Origin: Odobenus rosmarus divergens
Taxonomy: Eukaryota; Chordata; Mammalia; Carnivora; Odobenidae
Length of the DNA: 64,000 nucleotides
Assembly: GCF_000321225.1 (NCBI RefSeq)
Contig: NW_004450480.1
Location: 1,469,811-1,533,810, forward strand
Direction of reading: 5' to 3'
Shown here: positions 12,310 through 24,919 of the stretch, piece by piece
Position numbering within the stretch: position 1 is the first letter of the stretch
How the letters are laid out: every line of letters begins with the position of its first letter
Made by a program: the position numbers and the translations under genes
Notes under the pieces: model-generated
Told to the model about the DNA's origin: nothing
The model's input: only the letters and a program-made list of their open reading frames with translations
Databases searched by the model: none

Positions 12310-12982
12310 TGTTATATGTTTCGTATTGATTCAGAAACCTGGTGTTGGGCATCCACCATGTTCACTCCCTGAAAAAGGAAGAGTGTTTTGCCATGAAAGG
12401 TAATTGGTTTTCTATTCTTGAAGATCTTCAATAAAAGGATGGAAACTCTTGCCCGAGAGCTTGTAGAAGTGATTCCTGCAGAAAGGATGTCTTCAGTTAG
12501 ATTTCTGAGGTCAATCCATTTGACATTCTGTAAAATCACCAGGAGCAAGAGGGGTGATGAAGAATCTGTTGTTGCAAGGTGAGAAACAATACAGGTTGGC
12601 TAAACTGTACATCAATTTGTCTCTTACAGGAACAGGTGCAATCACAGTTATTTTAGAGATTGATCCATTTTGGAACTTGGACTACCAGACTAATCTGAAT
12701 TTCTGAAAATTATCCCTCAACAGAAGGTCAAGTGGGATTATGCTCAGTTTATTTTAAAAATCCTTTTTGTAGGTGTGCCATATTTAATTTAAAAAGCATT
12801 TATGCTGATTTCGTGGTGAAATTGTTCATCTATTTCTATTTTGGCAAATTCCTGTAACAGCTTTGGTCAATTAGGAAACAAATTAGAGCAAAAACCCTGG
12901 AGCCCTTTTCTAGGATGTTTGCACTTGCCAACTGGCTTCTCCAGTTAGTAGTGGCTTAGAATGGTCCGTAGCCATCATGCAT
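12310..12982. other. Intergenic, nothing recognised
   Basis: No exon or confident repeat was seen. The 78-codon minus-strand frame at 12312-12548 shows no family resemblance. Confidence 0.35.
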
Positions 12983-13160
12983 GATTCAGTGGTCTCTAAG
13001 GATGGCCCAAACCAGCAGCATCAGCTTCACCTGGGAGATCATTAGAAACGCAGATTCTAGGGCTTCAAACTAGTGCTTCTGAATCAGAAACGGGGGGGGG
13101 GGGTTTGGCGTCCAGTAATGTGTAGCTTAACAAGGCTTCCAGGTGATTCTGATGGAAGCT
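12983..13160 (-). mobile_element. MER5A-type DNA transposon (hAT-Charlie)
   Basis: The plus strand reads 'agcagcatcagcttcacctg', 'gcttctgaatcagaaac' and 'caaggcttccaggtgattct', the MER5A order in antisense, with a cagtggtct terminus near 12983. A 12-G run (13092-13103) replaces the usual G-rich centre. Confidence 0.85.
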
Positions 13161-13385
13161 GTTTGGCTGATGCATATTAAGGTTTTGCAAGCATGGTACA
13201 GTTAGCTTTGCATTTGACTTATTTCAAGCAGCACTCTGGACAACCCCAGAGGTGAGTTTTAAGCCATTGGGAATTCACATTCTGCTGTCCCAAGCTGACC
13301 ACCTGGCCACAGAAGTTCCAGTTGGCCTACTACTAGTTTAATTCAGGCATTAGGCATCAGAGACATTAAAAATCCATCACCAGTC

Positions 13386-13576
13386 GGGGCGCCTGGGTGG
13401 CTCAGTTGGTTAAGCGACTGCCTTCGGCTCAGGTTATGATCCTGGAGTCCCGGGATCGAGTCCCACATCGGGCTCCCTGCTCAGCAGGGAGTCTGCTTCT
13501 CCCTCTCCCACTCCCCCTTCTTGTGTTCCCTCTCTCGCTGTCTCTCTCTCAAATAAATAAATAAAATCTTAAAAAA
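13386..13576 (+). mobile_element. CAN-SINE, youngest-looking copy
   Basis: The complete head GGGGCGCCTGGGTGGCTCAG is followed by 'ccttcggctcaggttatgat', a B-box-like 'gggatcgagtccc', a CT-rich core and the tail AATAAATAAATAAAATCTT plus an A run. The target duplication is 18 bp and perfect (13368-13385 and 13577-13594). Low divergence and CpG retention suggest a recent insertion. The wording is arctoid rather than dog SINEC_Cf. Confidence 0.97.
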
Positions 13577-13599
13577 AAAAATCCATCACCAGTCTGTCC

Positions 13600-15336
13600 G
13601 TTTCCTACTTAGATGCCTCTTCAATTCACAATCCCCAGAATAAGCAGGAAGAACCTGAACACATACCACTCTTCAGATTCTTATGTGAAGAATCTAATAA
13701 TGAGCCCATTATTAGCCCATTTAAGAAGACATAGTCTTTCTAAATTATGCGTCCTGTTCTAACTTGCTTCTAAAACTTAGTCATTATACTCTTGACTCTC
13801 TCATTTTTTAAAAAAATTTCCAATTGGTAGTTATTTTCTTATGGTGCTTGCCAGATTGAGTTTAAAAACCTCACTGTCTGTTTTAATATCTCAGTTGGTT
13901 GCCATAATATGACTGTAGAGATTTCTTGAACCAGAAATATGTCTGCCAAGGAAAGCTTTCTGTCTGAAACTTGAATGTGACATGTTTCCTCATCATTTTG
14001 AGCACTGTTATAATTAAGGATTGGTGAACTCCATTTCAGTTTGAGTTAGTTGAATGTCTAATGTTTATTCAAACATCCTGGTTTCAATAAAAATTCTAGA
14101 TGTGAGTTGCCAGCACTTTTTCCACTAACTTTTAAATCCCTGTGTGTTTCAAGGAAAATATAGTTCTTATGTTTCTGATTCATTTACACTTAACTCATCA
14201 GAATATTATTTTGTTAGAACTAGTTTTTGTCTAAATATCACATACCTCTTGAAATCTTTAGAAATAGGATGTTAGTTAAAGCACTGCAAAATATAAACCA
14301 AGCTGAGGCTTAGAGAGGTTGAACCATATTTGACTTTGTTTCTGAATTGGCCTCAAATGCCTTATGTTTAAAGTTATAATAGATCAGCAGGATTCTTTTC
14401 ACTATTCCAGAGAAATGTAACTGTCGGACTTGTACCTCTGGAGGCAGTCACACGTGCAAGGTTGGAGGTAATTATAAAGAACACAAGTGAAAATAAACTG
14501 CCTGTATACTGCCGATGTTTTCATTTCAGTGATGGATAGGCCTCTTTCTCTAAAATGTCCATGCGAACAGAAGTTAGCGCTGGAACGTGGGGAACATGAA
14601 AGGAAAGCAGGTGGCCAGCAGCTTTCTGACTGAAGGTGGCACATGGCAAATCCCTGAGAACCCAGAATAACGTGAATGAATATTTAGCTTCTTAAATCAG
14701 GTGACACTTAAAAATGTAAACTTTTGTGTTACTGGAGTAACAATGTACAAAGAAGTGCATCTTATTTATGGTCAACATGTCTGTATTAGCCAGGGTCCAG
14801 TTGAGAAAACAGACACACATTCAGTATTTCAACGGAGAGAATTTCATAAAGGGCTCTGGTTAACTAGGTCTGAGAAGACTCAAAAATCAAAATGGGGAAA
14901 CTGAGATAGCGCAGAGCCACCTACAGGAAGCAGTTACTGTGCCTGAGGCTGGAGAAACAAAGGGAATAAATTGAGTTTCTCAACCCCAGAAGCTTGGAGG
15001 AGGGCCCCCATGGAGTTGGAGATCAGACCTCTGAGAAGGGCTGGGGCTGTTTGGGATGCTCATTCCTCTGCTTGCTGCTCCATGTTCTGGAAGTGCAGAA
15101 AGGAGCTGGATGCTGGGGGTGATTGCTGCTGCCAGGGCGACATGCCGTATTATTCTGAATTATGGTCTGCTCCGGATTCCCATTAAGATCATTTACAGAT
15201 ATCTTTCCCTGTAGTTGAAATGATGGACGGGCATGTTTACCTTCTTCCTTTGTCTCAGTCTCTAAGAACTTCATTGTCTTCATCCATAAAATGGGACTAA
15301 TAGCCTTAACCTCTGCTCATCTTGATGGTGTCTTTG
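13600..15336. other. Intergenic, nothing confidently recognised
   Basis: The stretch is mostly unique AT-rich DNA with short chance frames. The overlapping frames at 14971-15283 on both strands have no family resemblance. Confidence 0.35.
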
Positions 15337-15350
15337 GAAAATAAAGAAAT

Positions 15351-15559
15351 TGGGGCACCTGGGTGGCTCAGTCATTTAAACATCTGACTCTTGATTTCAG
15401 CTCAGGTCATGATCTCAGGGTAGTGGGATCGAGCCCCACGTCAGGCTCCATGTTCAGCTAGGAGTCTTCTTGAGATTCTTTCCCTCTCCCGTTGCCCCTC
15501 CCCCCACTCACACACTCTAAATAAATAAATAAATAAAACCTTTAAAAATAATTAAAAAT
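15351..15559 (+). mobile_element. CAN-SINE
   Basis: It has the GGGGCACCTGGGTGGCTCAG head, 'ctcttgatttcagctcaggt', a CT-rich core and an (AAAT)n tail. The perfect 14-bp duplication GAAAATAAAGAAAT is at 15337-15350 and 15560-15573. Confidence 0.96.
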
Positions 15560-15902
15560 GAAAATAAAGAAATATTAAAACACTTGAGAAATGATAAAAT
15601 ACCAAATAAATTCTGGGTATTGTTATTTTTTTAGGCTATACTTCAAAATGTAATATTGCAATAAGAGAAACTTATGACATAATCGCTTATAATCCCATTG
15701 CCTAATCAAGTAAATGGTTTCCTCTTCTTCTTCTTCTGCACATACTTACTGTTTTATTTACTTTATGATGTTATTGTTATTTTAAACTCAAAGCCCTAGA
15801 AGTTTTGTGTTTGAGGACATAAATGAACTATTTTTCAGTCTGCTAGTTCTCTAAAATAGATATAAATGAGGTTGGTTTTTTTTTTAAAAGAAATATATGC
15901 AG

Positions 15903-16091
15903 GAGTGCCTGGGTGGCTCAGTTGGTTGAGCCTCCAACTCTTGATTTCAGCTCAGGTTGTGATCTTGGGGTCGTGAGATGGAGCCCTGGTTGGGCTCTGC
16001 GCTCAGCCGGGAGTCTGTTCTCTCCCTCTCCCTCTGTCCCTCCCCCTGCTCTCTCTCTCTCTCTAAAAAATAAATATGTCTTAAAAAAGAG
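15903..16091 (+). mobile_element. CAN-SINE
   Basis: It has the 'gtgcctgggtggctcagttg' head, the 'ctcttgatttcagctcaggt' block, a CT-rich core and an A-rich end. The target duplication is 16 bp with two mismatches (15887-15902 and 16092-16107). The open frames on both strands here are SINE artefacts. Confidence 0.95.
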
Positions 16092-16633
16092 AAAGAAATA
16101 TGTACAGAAGGAAGGAAGCAATTTTAAATGAAATCAGATTATTAACAAATAGTGTTAAGCATGTTTTACAGCTGCAGTTTATAGGGCTGAGAGTAAAGCA
16201 GAGCTGTGTTTATAAAATCATAAACAGAAATATAATCCCATGCTCCTTGAACCTTCTTCCTAATTATGCTGCTTTTATACAGGTGAAAGTGAAAATATTT
16301 ATAAAATATAAGATCCAGTTATGACACCTGACACATATGTTTATCCTTCAAATGTTATATTTCTGCATTGAAACTGAACACTTAGTTTGCAATACCATTA
16401 AGGAAAAAAATAGTATCAAACACTTGGAAGGAAGATGTAGAGTCACCATTTCAACTATATGGTTTTGAGCATTGATAGTCCCTGAAAGTATGGACAGGTG
16501 TGTCCTCTGAATAACAAAGAGTCATTTTGATGTCTCTTTCATTTTTGGATTTTCATTTAGTAAAGCAATGTACAAATTCAGTGAAATATCTATTACCAAT
16601 GAATCTTTTTTCCTGACTCTCTTCTAATCAGAA

Positions 16634-16682
16634 GTGGGCACCTTAAGGTAGGCAGTAGGCACCTTATCAGTAGGCACCTTAT
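16634..16682 (+). repeat. 15-bp minisatellite, two perfect units plus one degenerate
   Basis: The unit CAGTAGGCACCTTAT occurs at 16653-16667 and 16668-16682, with a partial earlier unit (GGGCACCTTA) at 16636-16645. Confidence 0.9.
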
Positions 16683-16689
16683 CCTATAT

Positions 16690-17880
16690 TTTCTAAAGAG
16701 GCACAGTTTTTACGATTTTTTTTTTTTTGCTTTTTCCATCAAACATAGAGTCCTGGTATGTTCTCTCCTGTAGCACCCCCCCCCAAGGTGTTTTATTCCC
16801 TAACCCTCTATCCCCATCACTAAAAGTGGGTGGCAATAGACTCGTTTCCCCTTGGGATATTGTTGGAATAGGCTGCCGTTATGTGTATTATTTTCTTAGT
16901 CAATGAGCTTTGGAAGACAAAAAGCTATCAGTCTGCCACTCAGTGACTTACTTCAACACAAAAATACCCTTAGGGGAACCACAGTGACTGGTAGAGTAGA
17001 AGGGATTGCTTCATGTTTAGACTTTTCCAGTGAAAATGAATTGGAAAGTTAGAGCTGTTGTAACATGGGGGCGTTCCAGGGGGAGTGCCACGATCAATTG
17101 GAAAAGGGAAATGTGAATTTGAAATAGCTATTTGGTCTTCCCACTCCAGTAGCAGAAAATGTTAAAATTGTATCTGGTCTGAAGCATTCACAGTCGCAAT
17201 TGAATTTCAGTAGAATTGTCTCACACGGTGCGTAAATGTATGCAAAGTCGTCATTCCACTGGCCCTTTAATGAATCTGAAGGAATTGCAGGGGCAACACA
17301 TTGTCCCTAGAAAGGGTATATATGTATGTGTGTGTACACACACACACACACACACACACATTTCCTTCCAAGGAAATGATCCCAAAATGAGGGCCATTAT
17401 TCTGTCAATGTAAGTGCCCTTGGGATGTCAATGAAGTATTTTTTAATCCTCACCCTACCCCTGTTTTTTTTTTTAAATGACTTTACAAAGTCAAGAGCAA
17501 TCTCTAATATGGTTGCACTAACAGTATATAAGGTTTGAAAAAGCTGTCACAGCATCAATCAAATGTCAACTCTACAGAAACTGTACAATGTCAGTGAAAA
17601 TTTACCCATTAATGCTCAGGATTTTCTGTTTGGGGAAACCCTGGAAGTCACAGGGCATTCTCTATAAGCTCTGATCCTCTGCAAAGGATATCATTGAGAA
17701 ATATTTTTGTGGTTGGGTCAATTTCCCACTGTACCTATTAAAAGCGAGGTCATAAATTAAAAAAAAAAGTTATTGAAATAATGGCCCAGGGAACACGAAA
17801 GAGAAAAAAGAATACAAATGGGTTTTTAATAGACTGAAGGTAATCTTATAATCAAGGAAAACAATGTACATTCTATATCC
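16690..17880. other. Intergenic, with a CA/TG microsatellite
   Basis: Unique sequence surrounds a TG/CA compound microsatellite at 17316-17361. No gene or named repeat was seen. Confidence 0.4.
17316..17361 (+). repeat. (TG)n(AC)n compound microsatellite
   Basis: A TATG/TGTG stretch switches to about twelve AC units, giving a self-complementary tract. Confidence 0.95.
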
Positions 17881-17889
17881 CTGCGACTT

Positions 17890-18260
17890 TTTTCCCCCTC
17901 TTAACATGTTTTTATTGTGGTTAAATATCATAACATGAAATTTACCATTTGAACTATTTTAAGCGTATACTTCAGTGGCATTAAAAACATCCATACTGTT
18001 ATGCAACCATCAGCACCATCCAATTACAGACCTTTTTTATCTTCCCGAATTGAAACTCGGCATCCATTAAACAGCAACTCCGCACTACTTCCCTCCCCCC
18101 GCGAGGCTCTCACAACCACGTTTTGACTTTCTGTCTCTCCACATTTGACCGCTCTAGTTATGTCATATGAGTGGAATCATACAGTATTTGTCCTTTTGTG
18201 TCTGGCTTGTTTCACTTAGCATTATAATCTTGAAGTTTTATACATCTTGTGATTTTTTTC
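17890..18260 (-). mobile_element. Antisense ancient L1 3' fragment
   Basis: 'tgtttttattgtggttaaat', 'aaatttaccatttgaactat', 'gcaaccatcagcaccatcca', 'ttcccgaattgaaactcggc' and 'ggaatcatacagtatttgtc' follow in the order of antisense L1M 3' sequence. Confidence 0.85.
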
Positions 18261-18429
18261 AAGATGTTTGTTTTCAGGGAAACACTGAAAACGGTGACAC
18301 TTTTGTGATACCAAAACACTCCTTGAAACGGACTTTTTAAAGGCAGTTTCAGGGGCTGTTTGAAGCGACATCGAATTAAATTTAAATCAGGGAAAACGTA
18401 TTAGTCCTTGTAGACATATCCCTGTCTTA

Positions 18430-18690
18430 CATCAACTATAGTAATAATAACAACACTACTTAAGGCTTTCTATGTGCAAGGCATAATTCTGTGTGCTCTG
18501 CGTGTATTCATTGTTTTGATTCTTATAATATCCCGACAAAAGTGGCCTATGGTTGTCCTCATTTCATAGAGAGTGATCTGAGGCATAAGAAGCTTAAGTA
18601 ACTTGCCCCTGATCATACAACAAAGAAGTCGTGTAGCCAAGTGGTAAGCCCAGGCTGTCTGGTTCCAGAGGCTATGCTCTCACTCACTAT
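18430..18690 (-). repeat. MIR SINE
   Basis: The antisense MIR order is kept: 'tatgtgcaaggcataattct', 'cctcatttcatagagag', 'aagcttaagtaacttgcccc', 'aggctgtctggttccagagg'. Confidence 0.85.
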
Positions 18691-18699
18691 ATTTTTTTC

Positions 18700-21600
18700 T
18701 CTCACATTCCTGTCTCATCAACAAGAGACAATACTTATATTGGTCTGGGGGGCGGGGATCCTGAGGACTCACAGTGTGTTAAAGCTCCTTAAGTGAGGCC
18801 AGTGTACAGTCAAGTTGAGAACTTGTGGAATAGAATATAGGAAAATAAGAGAAAATGAGCCTTGGCACCTGAGTGAATGGCCTTGAGTATCTGTCTCCTT
18901 GAAGAAGTTTGGCCTTGATTTATTTAGCAGTGGGGGAATCACGCAAGTTCCACGGAGTTATACAAGCAGAGCTTGTTTTAAGCAAGTTAAGGTGATAAAG
19001 TTCTTAGTTGCCAGCTATTTTATAGAATCTTATGGTGAGTCATGGTGCTCTTGTTGGCTTTGGCTTCACCTTTGATCTTGCGGAGAGGGGGCACCCCAAA
19101 AGGGGAAAGTTCGCATCAAAAAGGGGTATTTGAATGTAGGCTAGGGGAATGATGCACTGGAGAGACTAGGTCCAATGGGTAGGGGGTCATGAGCCAGAAG
19201 AGTGTTTTAAGACAGTCAAGTAGGTAGTACAAGATATGAAAGGCATGGACCAATCAGATCAACTGATGGAATTCTTTGATTAATTCTTAAAATTTTACTT
19301 GTTTTTATTTGTAGTGTTCAAGTAGGTCCTGGTGGCTATCTTCCTTATATTCTATTCACTTTCTTTTCTCCCAGAATGCAATACTAGCTCTCAGTGTCCA
19401 TACCCATAGACGTGCCACCTGTCTTGGTTTTGTATTCCTCATTTGTCAAGTGTGAAGTTTCAGTGGGCCCTTCAGCATTGATTTTATGACTTTGGGGCTA
19501 GGGGTTTATCCCTCTGGATTGTGAAATCCCTTCCCTCTCTGCAGAGCTCCCGGGGGCCCCAAGGCCGGAGGAAGTAAGCTTTTTCAGAAAATAATGTTAG
19601 TGCATTAGAATTGGACAATAATGGAAGATGGAATTCCCGTTCCTCTTCTCATTGAGACAGGCACTGGTGATCCATCTTTTGCCTCTGTCACCCTAATTTA
19701 GGTCATTCCTATTGTGAGGTGTCTCAAATTGTACCTGTCTGGGTATAAAATTTATGTTGGAGAAGGATTAAAGCAAGCTCTTAATAAGATGAAGAACTTA
19801 ACAGTATGCTGTTATCTGGGGATGATATATTTTATATACTCAAGACATGTTAATTAGCTCTGCACAAGTCAAATTGGCTTGGGCAGTAATGAAGCTTTCT
19901 TTTTACCCTTTTCTCCCATTTTTTGCTATAACAGGCAAGATACTTGAGAAATCTGCTTTCAACTTTGGTGTATTTGTAAATCGGCTTCTCTCTCCCTGCC
20001 CCTTCCTCTGTTCCTACAAAACCATTCTGTTTTGAAAATTCATTTCCTGCTAAGGATAGAGGGCAGAGGAGAGCTCTTTGAGAAGTACACAGTGGAATAA
20101 GGAATAGAGCTGATAGGTATTAGAGCTCCTCAAATATTGAACATGCATCTTTTTGAAACAGCCTTACTAAATATTTAATGAGCATTTGCATCTGAGCGCA
20201 CTAAAGGGTTTTATAACCTTTGCTATTCAATCCCATTTTGCAGATGGGGACCCTGACCAGAGTTGGAGTGGTTTGCTCAGAGCTCTAAGTATGGAAGCCA
20301 AGACTCAAAATAAACCTCTGCCCCAACTATATACCTCCTTTCAAACAGAAAGATCCAAGTTTAATTTGTGCAGGCCCTTCCTCTACTTAATGAATAAAAA
20401 AAAGATGAAATTTACTAACCAACATACCTTTGAACTTTAAGGGACAAATGGAAGATGAGGATTTGTCTCTGGTGGGTCTGGCCATTCAGAGCCAAGGAAG
20501 AAATGTAATGAGCATGATGATGATCCTGAGTTTTATCCTAAATCACTAAGTATGTTCATAATTGTGGTCTCAGTTATTCTCCCAAAATACCTTTGTGATA
20601 CATAGGGTGGGTGTTTTGATCTCCCTATATTTTGAGGCTCTCATCTAAGGTCACACTCATCATGTTGACGAGAGGCCAGGAAAATACTGCTCTCAAACTC
20701 CAACAAGAGCAACCGTGAAGTTTTATACAATTTTTCAACAACTAATACTTTGATAGAGACAAGACTAATGAATGAGGCGGAAAAGTGAAGTTCCCATCAA
20801 AAGTGACAAAAAAAGGGAATGATGTAGGTCGTTATCTGTTGTAAGGTATTTTAAAAAAGGAAGGGGGCAATTTAGAAATCGTCTGAAGAATAAAAATCTT
20901 AGCAAGAGAGAGCAGTTATTTCCTTTGATAAAGACAGGTCTTTTGGTTGAAAGTTTGATGTCTAAACTCCTGGAAAATGTCTGATTTTTTTCATTTGAAA
21001 GAACTATAGGAGGTAAAAGAAGGAAACATTTCTTACAATGTATGTTTCTATTTTAAGAAACGGAGTGTTGCTAAGTTGTTAATACAGAAGATTAATTGTG
21101 ACTACAGTAATGCCCTGATTGCTTCATTCACAAAAGCATTGCTGCATGTTTGCAGTATATTGAGAAGGTCCAAGAAGAGAGGGCTCAGAATTTCTTTACA
21201 AATTTGGGATTTAACACACTGAAATTTATTTTCTTGCCTATTCCTACCGAGTTCATTTCTACTAGTCTTGGGTGCTTAACCCTTTAGAAAGCAGGATAAG
21301 GAGAAATGGGCTTGGTTTCTTTGTCTTGCAGCCAAAGAAGATATCAGTCACTTGGGTAAATTTTTAATATGCATTTTATAGGACTTTTACCTTTTCCTAA
21401 ACATTTTTATTTATCTATTCCAAAATCACAGAGTATTTCTCGATGTAAATATATTTCTGTAAAGATTTAATTTGGATGCAGGGATAGTAAATAGCTGTCA
21501 GACCACTCTGGCTACCGGAAGGGTGCTAAAGAAGAACTTAGAAGTTACATTCGAGCTCCCCAGTCAAGAGCTCTGGGATTTGATATCTTCCTTGGCCTCA

Positions 21601-21935
21601 GGCAGTGGAGACTGTGAAAACACACCAGTCGAATTATACACTCAAGGAAAGGTAGATGGCAATAATGTGATTGTGCGCTTATAAATCACATGAGTGACAT
21701 GTATACAGTAATTCACAGAATAGTTTAGAAGAGAAGCATCCCTGGTCAAATGGCATGCTCTGAAAGGATGAGTGGATCTTGAAGAATGAGTAGTTTGGGT
21801 AGGCAAGATGGGTAGAGATCTTTAGGTGAAGAGAATGATAGTACAACATGCCAAATCAGGAATGCCTAGGAGCAACAGCTTACCCAAAATAGCCAGAGCA
21901 TTTTGGAAAAGCCTGGAAGTAATTTGGAAACGTAG
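18700..21935. other. Intergenic, nothing confidently recognised
   Basis: Both strands were read and only short chance frames were found. A possible MIR scrap lies at 20210-20300 ('cccattttgcagatgggga') but is too short to call. Confidence 0.35.
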
Positions 21936-22190
21936 CTAATAATTCTAACTACCAGTCAGTGAGCACTTACTCTGCTTAGCTTGGCTCAGTGCTTTGTGTG
22001 TCCAGCTTCCACTTCTCAGGATGATCTTGCGAAGAGACACCATCATTAACCCTATCGACAGACAAGGATCGAAAATCTGAGAGAGGTAAAATCACTCGCC
22101 CAAGACACACAGCTGGTAAATGACACAATCAGATTTGAAGCCTGATCTGTTGGCCTTTAGAGTTCACACTCTTCTATGCTCATAGTTTAT
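21936..22190 (-). repeat. MIR SINE
   Basis: 'agtgagcacttactctgct', 'aatctgagagaggtaaaatc', 'cgcccaagacacacagctgg' and 'cagatttgaagcctgatctg' are in antisense MIR order. Confidence 0.85.
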
Positions 22191-22284
22191 CGGTTTGTGT
22201 TTGTTTTTGTTTTGTTCTGGGTGTGATGACACCAGACTTTGTAAGGTCTTAAATGCCAGATTGTAAGTTTTTGTTTGTTTTTTT

Positions 22285-24162
22285 AGGAAAAAAAAAAAAC
22301 ACCTTTATTTGGCATATTCAAATTTGCACATTTCAAGTGTACACCCAAATTTTTTAGTAAATTTACCAAGTTGGGCAACCACCACTCTAAAGCAGTTTTA
22401 GAATATCTTTATCACTGCAATATGATCCTTCATGTGAATTCACTGTTAAGCCCTCCCCTGTCCCTGCTCCCTTTCCTAGCAACTACTAATCTACTTTCTG
22501 TTTTCATGACTTTCCTGGGCATTTCCTATAAATGGAATTATATAATATAATAATATGTAGTGTTTGTGTCAGACTTCTTTCATGGAGCATGTTTTCGAGA
22601 TTCCTCAGTGTTGTGACATGTATTCATAGTTCATGCCTTTTTTTTATTGCTGAATAGTATTTCACTATAAGGATACACCACATTTTTATATCACTCACCA
22701 GCCGATGGACACTTAGATTCTTTCCAGTTTTTGGCTATTATGAATAATGCTGATAAGAAAATTCCTGTCCAAGTCTTTGTGTGGACATATATTTTCATTT
22801 CTCTTGGATATACACCTAGTAGTGGAATTGCTAGGTTATAGGGTTATGTTAGCATTTTGAAGAACTTATAAACAATTTTCCAAAGTGACTATATCATTTT
22901 ACATTGCTACTAGCGATGTCTGAGGGTTCCAATTTCTCCACATCTTTGCAGTATTTATTATTGACCATCTCTTTTATTATAGCCTTTCCAGTGAGTGTAA
23001 AATCACATCTACTTTTGGTTTCTATTTGTATTGTTCTAATGACTCATGAGGCTGAGCATCATTTCATGTGCTTTATTAGACCATCTTGTATATCTTCTTC
23101 AGTGGGATGTCTCTTTAAATCTTTTGCTCACTTTTGATTGGATAGTTTGTTTTATTACTGAGGTGTAGGAGTTCTTTGCATATTCTGAATATAAGTACTC
23201 TGTCAGATATGTGTTTTGCAAATATTTTATCCCAGTCTGTTGCTCGTCTTTTGATGTTTTTAATGATGTCTCTTGAAGTATAAACATATTGAATTTTGAT
23301 GAAGTCCAGTTTGTCAACTTTTTTAATGAATCAATCTTTTGATGTCATATGTAATACATCTTTGAAGATCTTGAAGATTTTTCTGTTTTCTTCTAAAAGT
23401 TGTGTTGTTTAGCTCTTCCTTTTAAGTCTGTGATATATTTTCAGTTAATTTTTGTGTATGCTGTGAAGTAAGGGTCTATTTTCTTTCCTTTTTTTTTTTT
23501 CATGTAGATAGCTTATTTTACCGGCACCATTAGTTTAAAAGGCTATTATTCCTCCAGTGAATTTCCTTAGTGTGGGATTTGAATATCAATTGACCATAAA
23601 TATAGGGATTTATTTCTGATCCCAACTCTGCTCCACTGACCTCTATGTCTATATTTATGCCAATACCACACTGTTTTAATACCTGTGGCTTTCTAGTTAT
23701 TTTGAAATTGGGAAGTGAAAGTTCTCCAACTTTGTTCTTTTTCAAAATGGCTTTGGCTATTCTAGATTTTTCCATTTCCAATAGATTTTAGAATCAGCTT
23801 GTTGACTTTTGAAAAACAAAACCAAAAAGAGTCTGATGGAAATTTGAAAGAGATCACATTGAATCCATAGGTCAATTTGGGGATAGTTGCTATCTTAACA
23901 ATACTGAGTATTCCAGTCCATGAACATGCAACATCTTTCCATTTATTTAGATCTTCTTCAGCAATGTTTTGTAATTTTCCACATATGACTCTGGACATTT
24001 TTTTGATAAAATGTTTTCCTAAGGATTTTATTTATTTATGTATGTTTGATGTTATTGTGAAAGTATACTTTTATTTTGGATTGTTGGTTGTATATAGAAA
24101 TATAGTTGATTTTTGTATATTAACCTTAAATCCTGTGACCTTGCTATTACTTGTTAGTTTTA

Positions 24163-24200
<38 letters not shown>

Positions 24201-24465
24201 TACTTAAGATTCTTTACATATAGGACATGGCATCTGCAAATACAGAGTTTTACTTCTACCTGATCTGGATGCCTTTTATTTCTTTTTCTTGACTGATTGT
24301 GCTGGCAAGCACTTGCAGAACAACATTAAAAAGGAGTGACGAGAAGGCATTTGCACCTTGTTCCTAATCTTAGGGCACCTCCTTCAGTCAAGTAGGGTGT
24401 TCATTGTAGGTTTTTCATAGATGCCTTTTATCATGATAAGGAAGCTCCCTTCTATTCTAAACTTG
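22285..24465 (-). mobile_element. Antisense L1M (3' UTR and C-terminal ORF2)
   Basis: From left to right the plus strand shows an A-rich tail, 3' UTR wording ('attgctgaatagtatttcac', 'ctagtagtggaattgctagg', 'agggttccaatttctccaca'), then the reverse complement of ORF2's C-terminal coding region. The broken frames at 23530-23781 and 23762-23998 read as reverse-transcriptase C-terminal relics. Stops and indels make it inactive. A (TG)n tract interrupts it. Confidence 0.9.
24163..24200 (+). repeat. (TG)n microsatellite in L1
   Basis: About eighteen TG units lie inside the antisense L1M. Confidence 0.95.
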
Positions 24466-24749
24466 TCCAAATCAGCCGGGGCAGTTTAAGAAGTGGCTAT
24501 TTTCTTTTAGAATCTTCAACATTGAATACTTGCCTTGAACAAAAGTTATCTAAATCACTGAGGTCCATAGTTTGTACAATAAGTGTCTTAGATTTCCTCT
24601 TCCTTCACCTCCAGAGAAAGAGAATATTGGAAATGGGTAGGCCTAGAAATGATTGCATTCCATTGATATTATTTGCCTCAGTTGACCTCTGAAACTAGCT
24701 TTCTCTTCTCTATCAGTGCTCTTCAACATAAACATAAGGCAAGCTTCAA

Positions 24750-24915
24750 ATGTGAACTATAAGTATAATCTAAAATTTTTTAGTAGTTACATTAAAGAGG
24801 TAAAAAAGGTAAAATTATTTTTAATAATATATTTTATTTAAAGTATATTTATATATATATGTAAAATACCATTTCACCATGTAATCAATATAAAATTCTT
24901 CTTTTTTTTAAATTT
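24750..24915 (+). mobile_element. hAT-type DNA transposon fragment
   Basis: It shares 'tagttacattaaagaggtaa', 'ttaataatatattttattta' and 'catgtaatcaatataaaatt' with the element at 5986-6305. Confidence 0.5.
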
Positions 24916-24919
24916 GTTT

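Noticed and set aside
13092..13103. 12-G run as a G-quadruplex
   Set aside because: A single homopolymer inside MER5A without the surrounding G tracts of a typical quadruplex. Probably slippage or a sequencing length error.
9882..16091. Regularly recurring similar segments as a possible repeat array
   Set aside because: They are dispersed SINE insertions in both orientations with individual target duplications, not an array with spacers.
15913..16131. Open frames on both strands at 15.9-16.1 kb
   Set aside because: They fall inside a CAN-SINE, whose CT-rich core gives low-complexity peptides.
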